Positions 1 through 8,318 are shown, counted from the first letter of the stretch. The stretch is DNA of 64,000 bases from Rhodospirillaceae bacterium (GCA_040219235.1 JAVJSV010000011.1:434001-498000); one strand, 5' to 3'. Made by a program: numbers and translations. The notes: a model not told the origin generated them from the letters alone.

Positions 1-2
1 TG

Positions 3-1124
3 TTTTGGATACGTTGGTTTTCTCAGCCGCCGGGCGAGAACGTGCTGACCGATTACGCGTGGTATACCCCCGTTGACATTATTCAGGACGGGCCGAGTCC
101 GCCGCTGCCCACCACTGACGAACCTGTGTTTACGGAAGAAGCGCTGGCCGAAGCCCTGGCCTATGCGGAAGCGTTCGATAGCATTGCCTTTCTGGTCGCC
201 CACAACGGCAAACTGCATCTGGAACATTATGGCGAGGGCTATGACCGCAGCACCGTTGTTGATTCCCAATCCATGCACAAAGGCTTGCTGGGTGTGGTCG
301 CGACCATTGCCCTCGACCAAGGTTTTATTCCGTCCTTAGACACGCCCGCGTCCACTTATATTCCCGCCTGGGCGGAAGACGAGCGTCGTGACATTACGGT
401 GGGTCAGTTGCTGGAGATGACCAGCGGGCTTGCCCAGGCCGAATTTGGCACTTCACCTTTTGCGCCTGGTCAACGCTTGTTCTTTGGGGATGACCTCGAC
501 GGCCCCGTCAACGCGATGCCGTTGGCCTTTGAAACGGGTACAGCCTACGATTTTAATCACGTCAACAGTCAGGCGCTGCATGCCGTGCTCACCGGTGCGA
601 CCGGCATGACCTATGCTCAGTTTGTCCGCGCGTATTTGTGGACGCCCATCGGCGCTGGCTTTGCTCAGGTGCGATTAGACCACGACGGAGGCTCCGCGCG
701 CATTTTCTGCTGCGTGCAAACCCGCCCCATGGACTGGATGCGCATGGGCGTGATGCTCGCCAACGGGGGCCGCGTTGGCGACGCCCAGGTGATCTCGGAA
801 GAGTGGGTCACGCGGATGATGACCGGCAGCGCCCAGAATCCAAATTTTGGCTTTCACGTCTGGCTCGGCTCCCCCTACACCGGCACGCGCCTGGTCAGCG
901 AGATCAGCGGCCGCCGTGCGCCGGTGTCGGCCCCCTTTCTGGCCGATGACGTGATGTACGCAGAAGGCCGGGGTGGTCAGCGTCTGTATGTGGTGCCCTC
1001 GGCAAATTTGGTCGTCTATCGCACGGGGCGGATCGACTTCGCCTGGGATGATGCCAAAATTATCAACATCCTGTTGAGCGGCATGGCGCCGAGTGATGTT
1101 GCGCTCAATGCGGTTGAGGAGTAA
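3..1124 (+). CDS. Serine hydrolase, beta-lactamase/class C esterase family (5' truncated by window edge)
   Basis: The reading frame is open from the first bases of the window. A GTG at 42 could serve as a start, but the 13 codons before it (beginning FWIRWF) align with the matching part of the paralogue at 30297-31586 (FWRRFRDQP), so the gene almost certainly begins outside the window. The family is the penicillin-binding/class C beta-lactamase serine hydrolases. The SxxK nucleophile motif is SMHK, residues 77-80 counted from the GTG, and a Y-D-F-N-H-V-N stretch follows where the second (YxN-like) motif is expected. It is probably a periplasmic esterase or amidase; any signal peptide would lie upstream. 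The stop is 4 bases before the ATG of the next gene, so the two are probably co-transcribed. The substrate cannot be told from the sequence. Confidence 0.85.
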   Translation, partial: FWIRWFSQPPGENVLTDYAWYTPVDIIQDGPSPPLPTTDEPVFTEEALAEALAYAEAFDSIAFLVAHNGKLHLEHYGEGYDRSTVVDSQSMHKGLLGVVATIALDQGFIPSLDTPASTYIPAWAEDERRDITVGQLLEMTSGLAQAEFGTSPFAPGQRLFFGDDLDGPVNAMPLAFETGTAYDFNHVNSQALHAVLTGATGMTYAQFVRAYLWTPIGAGFAQVRLDHDGGSARIFCCVQTRPMDWMRMGVMLANGGRVGDAQVISEEWVTRMMTGSAQNPNFGFHVWLGSPYTGTRLVSEISGRRAPVSAPFLADDVMYAEGRGGQRLYVVPSANLVVYRTGRIDFAWDDAKIINILLSGMAPSDVALNAVEE

Positions 1125-1128
1125 CGCC

Positions 1129-1902
1129 ATGGTGAACCATGCAAGGGATTACGGTGCCCGGGGCCGGGTCGGCATTGCCGTGCCGCAGGCTAACCCAACT
1201 GTCGAGCCTGAAGTGGGGCTGCTTTTGCCGCCCAACACCACCTTGTTGACGTCACGTCTGACCAGCACCTGCGCTGAACCGAAAGAGCGTTACCGCGAAT
1301 ATTTCACGGGCCTGGAACAGACCATCGCCACCTACGACACCCTCAAGCTCGATGTGCTCGGCTTTGCCTGCACGGCCTCCACCTATCTTGTCGGTCGCGA
1401 CGAGGAAGATGAGGAACTGAAGCGTTTGTCCGACCTGAAAGGTTACCCGGTGATCTCGGCTGGCTTGGCCATTGAGCAGGCGTTGCGTCATATCGGCGCT
1501 AAGAAGCTGGCCATTGGCGCACCCTATCCGGAATGGTCGGTCAACATGAGCCGCGAGTATTGGAGGGGCCGGGGGTTTGATGTGGTCAACACCACACGCA
1601 TTGCCATCACGTCGGAGGATACCCGCGCCATTTATGAACTGCGTGCGCAGGATGCCTTGGCCACTTTACAAACCATCGACTACAGCGGGGCCGATGCCAT
1701 TCTGCTCACCGGCACCGGTATGCCCAGTTTATCGGCGGTGATTGCGTTGATGGACCGCACAAAAAAACCCGTCGTGTCCTCAAACCTGTGCCTGACCTGG
1801 GCCATGCGTTTGGCGCTGGATCTACCGGATGATGGCGATCCCGGCCCAGCCCCGCGCCATCCCTTGCTCAATGGCTGGCAAAACCAGATCGCCACACTCT
1901 AA
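1129..1902 (+). CDS. Arylmalonate decarboxylase / maleate isomerase / Asp-Glu racemase superfamily enzyme
   Basis: A 257-residue protein from the ATG at 1129, four bases after the preceding stop; an in-frame ATG at 1093 lies inside the upstream gene and is less likely. The N-terminal GRVGIAVPQANPTVEPE and the two half-sites FACTAST (Cys81) and LLTGTGMPSL (around Gly195) match the pseudosymmetric Asp/Glu racemase fold. Members decarboxylate arylmalonates or isomerise maleate through one or two active-site Cys residues. Cys is present at the first site, but the second site carries Gly. From memory, Bordetella arylmalonate decarboxylase has the reverse (Gly74, Cys188). The Tyr of its oxyanion region also seems kept (APYPEW, Tyr133). 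Cytosolic, no signal peptide. Decarboxylase, racemase and isomerase activity cannot be separated by reading alone. Confidence 0.8.
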   Translation: MVNHARDYGARGRVGIAVPQANPTVEPEVGLLLPPNTTLLTSRLTSTCAEPKERYREYFTGLEQTIATYDTLKLDVLGFACTASTYLVGRDEEDEELKRLSDLKGYPVISAGLAIEQALRHIGAKKLAIGAPYPEWSVNMSREYWRGRGFDVVNTTRIAITSEDTRAIYELRAQDALATLQTIDYSGADAILLTGTGMPSLSAVIALMDRTKKPVVSSNLCLTWAMRLALDLPDDGDPGPAPRHPLLNGWQNQIATL

Positions 1903-1910
1903 ACACCCTT

Positions 1911-1953
1911 ACTCTAACCAACTCTACTCTAACCAACTCTACTCTAACCAACC
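1911..1953. repeat. 15-bp tandem repeat, about 2.9 copies
   Basis: The unit ACTCTAACCAACTCT occurs at 1911-1925 and 1926-1940, followed by a partial third copy to 1953. It starts just after the stop codon of the decarboxylase-family gene. The rest of the spacer to 2090 shows nothing recognisable. No dyad or T-run is present, so it is not an intrinsic terminator. Confidence 0.9.
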
Positions 1954-2090
1954 ATCGGACACGATCGTATTGGACACCGCGTTGAACCACGCCCCTTGAT
2001 GAGGCCCGCTATATTCCTGAACCGGACCCTTGCTCCTAACGGCTGGTCGTGGTCCGTTATTACAAATCGCAAAATATCAATGAGGACGCT

Positions 2091-3050
2091 ATGCCGAACG
2101 ATCTTGTCATAAATCCCGAAGTCGGGTCCGACTCCTTGCAGCCCTTTGCCGCCGGAGACTTATTCCTTGGCGCAACCCTGCTGAACAACCCGGATGATGA
2201 CCACGCCGGTGATGGCCGCATCTTCCAGTTCGATAAAGAGGGTCATCAAAAAGCCGTTCTGCATGTGCCGGATACCACTCATTTGGTGAAGGGGCTGATG
2301 TTCGGTCCTGATGGCGTGCTGTGGGCTTTTGACTCCAGCGAACACATGATTGTGCAGGTCGGGCCAGACGGCAAACGCCTGCCCAACCCGTCCTACCCCG
2401 CGCGGCCCTGGTCCAGTGGCTTCTTTGATAAGGCGGGCAATCTGTTTTTATACGAGCACATCACCGGCACCATGTCGGACGTGCCGGAAAAGTACCGCCA
2501 GATGCAAAAATTATTGCCCGGCGAGTCCGAGAAAATTGGCGATGGCAATGTCTATAAGTTCGCGCCCGATGGCACATTGCTCGACACCTACGAGACGGAA
2601 ACGTCCACCAGTTTTGCAGGCTACCTCGGGGTCACCAGTTGCACCCTGCATCCCAGCGAAAAATACATCACCTACACCACCGAAACCTGCAAGCGCATCA
2701 TGCGCTACGATATCGTCAATCACACACAGATGGATGATTTGGTGCAACTGCCCGCTGATCAGCCCGAGTTTGTGTTCTGCCTCAACTACACCGCCGATGG
2801 TCTATTGCTGGTGACGCGCGGGCCGAAGATCGAAGTCATTGATGACGTCGGCAAAGTCGTCCGCACCCTTCCGCTGGAAGGCCGTGGCTGGGCCACTGTT
2901 AAAGAAAGCGTCGATCAGAAACACATTCTGGTGTCGTCCTTCTTCGGCGGCGTGCTGATGAAGATGGATAAGGACAGCGGCGAAGGGGTACTGACGCTTA
3001 AGTTGGATGTGGAACGCTCCTTGGCTGGTGTGGCGGAATTTCCGGGGTAA
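2091..3050 (+). CDS. SMP-30/NHL-like beta-propeller protein, function unknown
   Basis: A 319-residue protein starting at ATG 2091, chosen because a GAGGA sequence lies just upstream (2082-2086); an in-frame GTG at 2049 has no such site. The sequence alternates short strand-turn repeats such as GRIFQFDKEGH, GVLWAFDSSEHMIVQVGPDG, GNVYKFAPDG and RYDIVNHT, the pattern of six-bladed propellers of the SMP-30/gluconolactonase/NHL type. There is no signal peptide, so it should be cytosolic. It may be a lactonase or a sensor-like binding protein, but I see no catalytic signature that decides. It sits among small-molecule catabolic genes, ahead of a second propeller protein at 3545-4597. Confidence 0.7.
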   Translation: MPNDLVINPEVGSDSLQPFAAGDLFLGATLLNNPDDDHAGDGRIFQFDKEGHQKAVLHVPDTTHLVKGLMFGPDGVLWAFDSSEHMIVQVGPDGKRLPNPSYPARPWSSGFFDKAGNLFLYEHITGTMSDVPEKYRQMQKLLPGESEKIGDGNVYKFAPDGTLLDTYETETSTSFAGYLGVTSCTLHPSEKYITYTTETCKRIMRYDIVNHTQMDDLVQLPADQPEFVFCLNYTADGLLLVTRGPKIEVIDDVGKVVRTLPLEGRGWATVKESVDQKHILVSSFFGGVLMKMDKDSGEGVLTLKLDVERSLAGVAEFPG

Positions 3051-3064
3051 CGGATTCATCGCCC

Positions 3065-3520
3065 GTGCCTGAAATCTACATCGATGCCGATGCCTGCCCG
3101 GTGAAAGAGGAAGTGCTGCGCGTGGCGGAACGGCACACGCTCAACATACACGTGGTGGGCAATGCCTGGATGCGCCGCCCCGAAGGTCCCTTGGTTAATA
3201 AAGTGGTCGTGCCCGAAGGACCTGATGTGGCCGACGATTGGATCGCTGATCGCATCCAAACCAACGATATCTGCATCACCGGAGATATCCCGCTGGCCAG
3301 CCGTTGCCTGGAAAAGGGCGCGGCGGTGCTCGGCCATTCCGGCAAGCCGTTCACGCCCGACAGTATTGGTATGGCGCTGGCCATGCGCGATCTTAAGGCG
3401 CAACTGCGGGAAACCGGCGAAATCAAAGATCATCACGCCGGGTTTACCAAGGCGGATCGTTCGCGGTTTCTCTCGGCATTGGAAGAAATGGTCCGGGCGG
3501 TTAAGGTTGCCTCTCAATAA
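3065..3520 (+). CDS. YaiI/YqxD family protein (DUF188, UPF0178)
   Basis: A 151-residue protein with GTG start at 3065, 14 bases after the preceding stop. It opens with EIYIDADACPVKEEVLRVA, the hallmark of the DUF188/UPF0178 family, and keeps the later GDIPLASRCLEKG and DSIGMALAMRDL motifs and a C-terminal F-x-x-ADRSRFLSALEEM block. Length is normal for the family. The family has a PIN-like/NYN-like fold with conserved Asp residues (IDADACP) and is suspected to be a nuclease, but its role is not established. Cytosolic. It is a common housekeeping gene and its place between two propeller genes may mean nothing. Confidence 0.92.
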   Translation: MPEIYIDADACPVKEEVLRVAERHTLNIHVVGNAWMRRPEGPLVNKVVVPEGPDVADDWIADRIQTNDICITGDIPLASRCLEKGAAVLGHSGKPFTPDSIGMALAMRDLKAQLRETGEIKDHHAGFTKADRSRFLSALEEMVRAVKVASQ

Positions 3521-3544
3521 ATGTGTTTTGAGCGAGGATAAGTC

Positions 3545-4597
3545 ATGAGCGGCGACGGACAACCAGGATTTCTGTTCAACACCGGGCCAGCCGGGCGGTG
3601 CGACGATTACAAGGTCGGCGGCGCGATGATGCGCTGGAACCCGGTGCTCGAGAAATTCTGCATCTGGTACTACGGTCGCAGCACCGATTTTCCCGCAGGC
3701 ATGGCCCCGGCGCTGGGCTCTGGCTCTGTCGCACTGACCACGTCTGACGATGGCCTGAATTGGACGCGCACTGACGGTCCGCTCAAGGGCGGCGCGGTCA
3801 TGGTGCCCAACGATGATCCTAAAGCGTTCGACAGTGTGCATCTCGGCACCGGCGATATTGAGTGGCGCGATGGTCTGTGGCACATGTGGTATTATGGCGG
3901 CGATGACGGCACGCCGGACACCGATAACCCGACCTATAAATTTCCTGGCTACAACCTGCATGCGGGCTTGGCGGTCAGTGCAGATGGCCTCACCTGGAAA
4001 CGCCGTCCCGGCAACGCCTTCGGTGGCGCACTGGTGGGCAATGGCGGCGAAATTTACGGCGCGTTCCCCAATGTGTACCAACTCGGCAAGCGCACGATTT
4101 TGCAGGTCACGATCAAAGATAAAGAGTTCAAAGGCTGGATCACCCGTGTTTGGGCGTCCGAGGATTTAGAAAATTGGGATTACCTTGGCCCCATGACCTG
4201 GAGCGATGATCCCCGCTATTACGATTCCATGGGTGTCATCACCCGTCATGTGCTGCCCGGGATCGAAGGGGCGGGCGCGCCCTGGATGATGATTTACACG
4301 GCCGTCGATGGCCGACCTGAAAAGAAACAACAGCGCACCATTGCGGTGGCGGTGTCCGATGATGGTCTGTCCTGGCGGCGTCAGTTTGATGGTCCCGTGT
4401 TTACGGCAGCGGCGTCTGGCGCGTGGGATGACTACAACGTGGCCAACCCGCAGATTTGTGTGCGCGGCGATGAGTTATGGATGACCTACTTTGGTTTTGC
4501 TGATCCGGCCTTGCCCGGTGCGGCGGAACTGCGCGGGATTGGTCTTGCGGTTAGCAAAACCGGCGACCTGCGCAGTTTCGAGCGGATCAACACCTAA
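3545..4597 (+). CDS. Five-bladed beta-propeller, glycoside hydrolase-like (GH43/GH32 clan type)
   Basis: A 350-residue protein. Blade-like repeats carry the aromatic motif W-x-M-x-Y (GLWHMWYYGGDD, PWMMIYTAVDG, ELWMTYFGFAD) and SxDGLxW (TSDDGLNWTR, SADGLTWKR, SDDGLSWRR). These are the repeats of five-bladed propellers in glycosyl hydrolases of the GH32/43/68 clans and of related proteins without known activity. Acidic candidates are present (DDYKVGG near residue 20, GTGDIEWRDG near 100), but I cannot assign a catalytic pair. No signal peptide is visible, which is unusual for a polysaccharide-degrading enzyme and suggests a cytosolic substrate or a non-catalytic role. A convergent gene on the other strand begins 15 bases after its stop. 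Confidence 0.7.
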   Translation: MSGDGQPGFLFNTGPAGRCDDYKVGGAMMRWNPVLEKFCIWYYGRSTDFPAGMAPALGSGSVALTTSDDGLNWTRTDGPLKGGAVMVPNDDPKAFDSVHLGTGDIEWRDGLWHMWYYGGDDGTPDTDNPTYKFPGYNLHAGLAVSADGLTWKRRPGNAFGGALVGNGGEIYGAFPNVYQLGKRTILQVTIKDKEFKGWITRVWASEDLENWDYLGPMTWSDDPRYYDSMGVITRHVLPGIEGAGAPWMMIYTAVDGRPEKKQQRTIAVAVSDDGLSWRRQFDGPVFTAAASGAWDDYNVANPQICVRGDELWMTYFGFADPALPGAAELRGIGLAVSKTGDLRSFERINT

Positions 4598-4612
4598 ACG
4601 CGTTCTGCTGCT

Positions 4613-5206
4613 TCACTCTGCTGGCGGGTTCGGTACCCAGATTGATTTTTTGGGGGCCATCAGCAAGCGTCGCATCATCGGCTCGAAGTCGTCCAAGCTC
4701 ATAAATTCCGTATCCGGATCAAACGCAGGCATGTCATAGGCATCGCAAAAGCGCACCGCGTCTTCAAACCATGGGTGGTCGCGATATTGATCACGCAGGT
4801 TTTTATCCAGGCCGATGTTGCCGAAATAATAGTAGCCCTGAAAGGCATGATGATTGGCGATCAACCAGTGATTCTTTTCACTGATGAACGGCGCTAACAG
4901 GGTGGCGGCGAACTCGCCATGGTTAAATGGGGCCAATAAATCGCCGATATCGTGCAGCACACAACACACCACATATTCTTCGTCTTCGCCCGCCTGATGC
5001 GCCAGCGTTGCAGTTTGTAGGCAGTGGTCCAGCCGCGTGACTGTGTCAAAGCCCGGCGCTTCGGCGCGCGAGTCATCCAGCTCTTTCAGATGGGCCAGAA
5101 TCCGATCCACAAAGGCTTTGGTGAAGGCGGATTTCTGCAGTCCGGGGAGCACCCAGGGGGCAAATTGAGTGCCGCCTTTTGTTGGATCTGTATTTGGATC
5201 GCTCAC
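4613..5206 (-). CDS. HD-domain protein, PhnZ/MIOX-like mixed-valent diiron oxygenase candidate
   Basis: A 197-residue protein with an all-helical HD domain: His61 (RLDHCLQTA), His85-Asp86 (VLHDIGDLL), His96 (FNHGEFAA), His119/120 (IANHHAFQGYYYF) and Asp155 (FCDAYDMPAF). This spacing and the paired histidines around the WLIANHHAFQGYYYF stretch resemble the small HD oxygenases of the PhnZ and myo-inositol oxygenase type, which use a diiron cofactor to cleave C-P or C-C bonds, rather than ordinary HD phosphohydrolases. No PhnY, PhnW or other phosphonate gene lies nearby, so the substrate is open. It is transcribed towards the preceding gene; a GGAGGACC Shine-Dalgarno (on its strand) lies just before the ATG. 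Confidence 0.75.
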   Translation of the reverse strand: MSDPNTDPTKGGTQFAPWVLPGLQKSAFTKAFVDRILAHLKELDDSRAEAPGFDTVTRLDHCLQTATLAHQAGEDEEYVVCCVLHDIGDLLAPFNHGEFAATLLAPFISEKNHWLIANHHAFQGYYYFGNIGLDKNLRDQYRDHPWFEDAVRFCDAYDMPAFDPDTEFMSLDDFEPMMRRLLMAPKKSIWVPNPPAE

Positions 5207-5349
5207 GTGGTCCTCCTTGGCTCTGGGTCAACTGTATCACTTTAAACTGCTGTCCCAAGACCTCTGTGCTGTGCCGGGCTATGATTGGAACAGAGTCTGA
5301 GTTCTTCAGCCTTGCTGAGGACGTTTCGCCCCATTAGGGTCGCGACACT

Positions 5350-6396
5350 ATGACCTCTGATTCTCTTTTACCGTCACCGACTCGTGATGCGATTCTCGAT
5401 CATATCGCGCGCACCACCTTTTCCAGTTTGCCTGCTGAGGTGGTGGCGGCGACCAACGTGGCCATTGCCGACACTCTCGCCTGCGGCATGGCGGGCAGCG
5501 CAGAGTCCAAGGCCAGTATCGTCCGGCAACTGCAAATGTCTCACTTTGGTCTCGGCGGCGGACCAGTGTGGGGCACCGATCAGCTTTTGGCTCCCATCGG
5601 GGCGGGTGTGGCCAATGGTTATCAGGTGCATTGCCTAGATAATGATTGCCTGCATGAGGCTGCGGGTGTGGCGACCATGTCAGTGATCCTACCCGCCGTG
5701 TTTGATTACGCAGATCGCTTTGGCCGCGTGACCGGGGCCGATTTTATCACCGCCGTGAATATTGGGGCCGACGTTGCGGTACTACTGGGGCTGGCCGCCA
5801 CCAAAGACGCATATTTTTCTCGCACTGCTGTTTGTGGCGCGCTCGGCGCTGCTGCGGCCTTGGCTAAACTGGAAGGCTTTGATCGCCCCACCACCGCGGA
5901 ATATTTTGGCCTCGTTTACAGCCAGTTGTCCGGCACCCAGCAAGCGCAGACAGAATCTAGCATGGCGGTCAGCCTGCAAATCAGTTTTAGCGTGCGTAAT
6001 GTTCTGACGGCGCTGGATATGGCGCGCTATTACCTCACCGGGCCGGTGGATGTGTTTGATGGGCCTCATGGGTACTTTGAAGTGTTCGAAAGAGACGGTG
6101 ATCCCACACCGCATCTCGGTACGCTCGGTAAGGTCTGGCGCACCACGGAAATATCCTTCAGACCGGTCCCATCTGAGCGGGTATCGCACGCCTCGGAAAC
6201 GCCCATGAGTGCCGACATGAGTGCCGACCAACTTCGCGCCAAATTTATGACCTGTGCGGCAGCAGCCTCACACCCTTTGACCGTGGAGATGGCCGAACAT
6301 CTCTACACGCGCCTGCTTGCGCTTCACGACGAAAAAGAGGTTTCAGTGCTGAGTAACCTGGCCGCCGGATTTGACCTAGAGGATGCCCCCCAATGA
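5350..6396 (+). CDS. MmgE/PrpD family protein, internally shortened
   Basis: A 348-residue member of the MmgE/PrpD (2-methylcitrate dehydratase / aconitate decarboxylase) family. The N-terminal helical half is intact (RDAILDHIARTTFSSLP, DTLACGMAGS, LDNDCLHEAAGV, LAKLEGFDRP, KVWRTTEISFRPVPSERVSHA). Typical members have about 440-480 residues. Here the sequence passes from the FRPVPSERVSHA motif almost directly to the C-terminal MSADQLRAKF motif, missing roughly 100 residues of the second domain. A perfect 12-bp tandem repeat sits at the joint (6205-6228). The protein may be inactive or altered. It overlaps the next gene by ATGA at 6393-6396, so translation is coupled. Confidence 0.8.
   Translation: MTSDSLLPSPTRDAILDHIARTTFSSLPAEVVAATNVAIADTLACGMAGSAESKASIVRQLQMSHFGLGGGPVWGTDQLLAPIGAGVANGYQVHCLDNDCLHEAAGVATMSVILPAVFDYADRFGRVTGADFITAVNIGADVAVLLGLAATKDAYFSRTAVCGALGAAAALAKLEGFDRPTTAEYFGLVYSQLSGTQQAQTESSMAVSLQISFSVRNVLTALDMARYYLTGPVDVFDGPHGYFEVFERDGDPTPHLGTLGKVWRTTEISFRPVPSERVSHASETPMSADMSADQLRAKFMTCAAAASHPLTVEMAEHLYTRLLALHDEKEVSVLSNLAAGFDLEDAPQ
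6205..6228. repeat. 12-bp perfect tandem repeat at the PrpD deletion joint
   Basis: The unit ATGAGTGCCGAC occurs at 6205-6216 and again at 6217-6228, encoding MSADMSAD in frame. It lies exactly where about 100 residues of the normal MmgE/PrpD second domain are missing, so it may be a slippage or deletion scar. Confidence 0.9.
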
Positions 6397-7457
6397 CCTT
6401 CACCCGTTTTTCTGTGGCCTTAATCGCTGCTGTGGCGTTTTGCGCCGGCGTGATGACTCAGCTGCACGCGCCCGCGCCCGCGCATGCCCAAGCCCAAGAC
6501 CGGGACCGCAAGACCATGATCATCGGCGCGTTTACCTCTCCGGACACGCCGTGGGATTTGAATTGGCAAGAGGTGCAGGCCGCTTTTGATGCCAACGTCG
6601 ATTTGGGTTTGGATCTGGAACTCCTGGTGCGCGGCGAAACCGGCAGCTCGGAAGAACGCTTGAATTCCCTGCGCCGTAATCGCCTGCAGTTTGTCAGTTC
6701 CCCTATCGGCTCAGGCGCGGCGATGATTCCGGAACTGGCGGTGTTGCAGCTGCCGTTTCTCTTCAACTCCACGGCTGAAACCGATTTCGTGCTGGACCAA
6801 TACGCCTTGCCGCGCTTCCGGGAGATGTTCGCAGAAAAGGGCATCGTGTTGCTGCGTTGGACCGAAGCAGGCTCCAATCACATCTTCGGCGATCGCCCGT
6901 TCTTAACGCCAGGCGACGTGAAATCTTTTCCCATGCGGGTGCAAACCACCAAGGCGTCCTCCGTGTACTTCGAGGGCCTTGAGGCGGATGCGGTTTACAT
7001 GACGGCCAATGACACCCTGCAAGCGTTACAGACCGGTATGATCAAAGGCGGCGAGGCGGTCAGTCTGTATTATTGGATGACCGGTTTATATCGTGAGGCC
7101 CCGCACTTTACGTTGACCGAACACGCCATTGAGCCGGGCTCTATTCTGCTGAATGCCGGCTTCTGGAACAGCCTGACACCGGCGCAACAAAACCTGGTCA
7201 GCACCGCCTATCCGGACTCCCAGCGGGCCCGCAATCGGGTACGTGAGTGGATTACGCAGGTGGAGGCCGATCTGCCGGGGTTGGGTGTGAATCTGCACCG
7301 TCTTACCGCAGCACAGCGGGCGGCGTGGCGAGTCGACGCCCAGAGATCCTACCCGGCAATTCTCGATTCTATTGGCGGTACGGCGGAAGACATTTATGCC
7401 CTTGTGCGCGAGGGGCAGGCGGCGTACGCCCGTCAACAGCAAGACGCGAACCAATAA
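6393..7457 (+). CDS. TRAP transporter substrate-binding protein, DctP family
   Basis: A 354-residue periplasmic binding protein with a Sec signal peptide (hydrophobic core FSVALIAAVAFCAGV, likely cleavage after AHAQA, about residue 31-33). Family features are GSSEERLNSLRRNRLQF, ELAVLQLPFLFNSTAETDFVLD, the VLLRWTEAGSNHIFG segment and GDVKSFPMRVQTTKAS, where the conserved Arg that binds the substrate carboxylate lies in the FPMRVQ motif. DctP proteins deliver organic acids to DctQ/DctM membrane subunits, but neither is in the neighbourhood, so this binding protein is an orphan here. It overlaps the PrpD-like gene by four bases, which suggests that the ligand is linked to that enzyme's carboxylic acid substrate. 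Confidence 0.9.
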   Translation: MTFTRFSVALIAAVAFCAGVMTQLHAPAPAHAQAQDRDRKTMIIGAFTSPDTPWDLNWQEVQAAFDANVDLGLDLELLVRGETGSSEERLNSLRRNRLQFVSSPIGSGAAMIPELAVLQLPFLFNSTAETDFVLDQYALPRFREMFAEKGIVLLRWTEAGSNHIFGDRPFLTPGDVKSFPMRVQTTKASSVYFEGLEADAVYMTANDTLQALQTGMIKGGEAVSLYYWMTGLYREAPHFTLTEHAIEPGSILLNAGFWNSLTPAQQNLVSTAYPDSQRARNRVREWITQVEADLPGLGVNLHRLTAAQRAAWRVDAQRSYPAILDSIGGTAEDIYALVREGQAAYARQQQDANQ

Positions 7458-7476
7458 AAACCATCAGGAGAGCACT

Positions 7477-8313
7477 GTGGGACGTTTACAAGGCAAAGTC
7501 GCCATCATCACCGGCGCAGGCCGCAAAAAAGGGTTGGGCGAAGGCATCGCCCGGCGGTTTGCTGAAGAAGGCGCAACCGTCGTCATCACAGATATCGGCA
7601 AAGCCTCTGGCGATCATCTGCCCGCCAATCACATCGGCACGTCCGAGGAAATGGAGGAGGTTGCCGCCGCCTTGCGTGCGGAAACCGGTGGCGCCATTCA
7701 TACCATGGTGTGTGATGTGCGCTCGGAAGACGACATCAAACGCACTATTGCGGACACGGTCAGTCAGTTTGGCAAGCTGGACATCGTCGTCAACAATGCC
7801 GGCATTGGGTACATCATGAAGCCGTTGATGGAAATGTCGATGGACGAGTGGGACATCGTGCTCGACGTCAATTTGCGCGGACCATTTCTGTTTACCAAAC
7901 ACGCCGCGCTGCAGTTTGTGAATCAGGGCGACGGCGGACGCATCATCAACATCGCCAGCCAGGCGGCCAAAAGCCCAGCGCCGTTGCTGGTGCATTACAC
8001 TTCGTCCAAGCACGGCATGATCGGTCTGACCCGCACCGCTGCCGCTGAGTTGGGTGAGCATGGCATCACCGTGAATGCCGTATGCCCCAATCACGTCACC
8101 ACCGGACTGGGCGCGGCGCAAAATGACCGGCGCGGCAAAGTGCTGGGCACCGATACCGATGGCGTGTTGGATTTCCGCAAAGCCAAAATTCCCCTGGGCC
8201 GGGTCGGCCTGACGTCGGACACGGCGAATGCTTGCGTGTTTTTGGCCTCAGAGGAGGCGTCTTACATCACCGGCGAAGCCATGAACGTCTCCGGCGGCGA
8301 GGAAATGCATTAG
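7477..8313 (+). CDS. SDR family NAD(P)-dependent oxidoreductase
   Basis: A 278-residue classical short-chain dehydrogenase. Start GTG 7477 is chosen because it follows an AGGAGAG Shine-Dalgarno (7466-7472) and gives the normal N-terminus; the frame is open further upstream inside the preceding gene. The nucleotide-binding TGAGRKKGLGEG is at 12-23, NNAG at 106-109, the catalytic Ser near 161 (NIASQAA), and Tyr174/Lys178 in HYTSSKHG. The KKGLG insertion in the glycine motif is slightly longer than usual. It lies 20 bases after the TRAP binding protein gene and probably shares its transcript. Substrate unknown; an alcohol or ketone reaction is expected. Confidence 0.9.
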   Translation: MGRLQGKVAIITGAGRKKGLGEGIARRFAEEGATVVITDIGKASGDHLPANHIGTSEEMEEVAAALRAETGGAIHTMVCDVRSEDDIKRTIADTVSQFGKLDIVVNNAGIGYIMKPLMEMSMDEWDIVLDVNLRGPFLFTKHAALQFVNQGDGGRIINIASQAAKSPAPLLVHYTSSKHGMIGLTRTAAAELGEHGITVNAVCPNHVTTGLGAAQNDRRGKVLGTDTDGVLDFRKAKIPLGRVGLTSDTANACVFLASEEASYITGEAMNVSGGEEMH

Positions 8314-8318
8314 AGCTT

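Noticed and set aside
3056-4081. A 341-codon open frame on the minus strand
   Set aside because: It lies opposite the DUF188 gene and the propeller gene, both of which have clear family motifs; its translation is rich in His, Arg and Ala without any family pattern, as expected of an antisense shadow.
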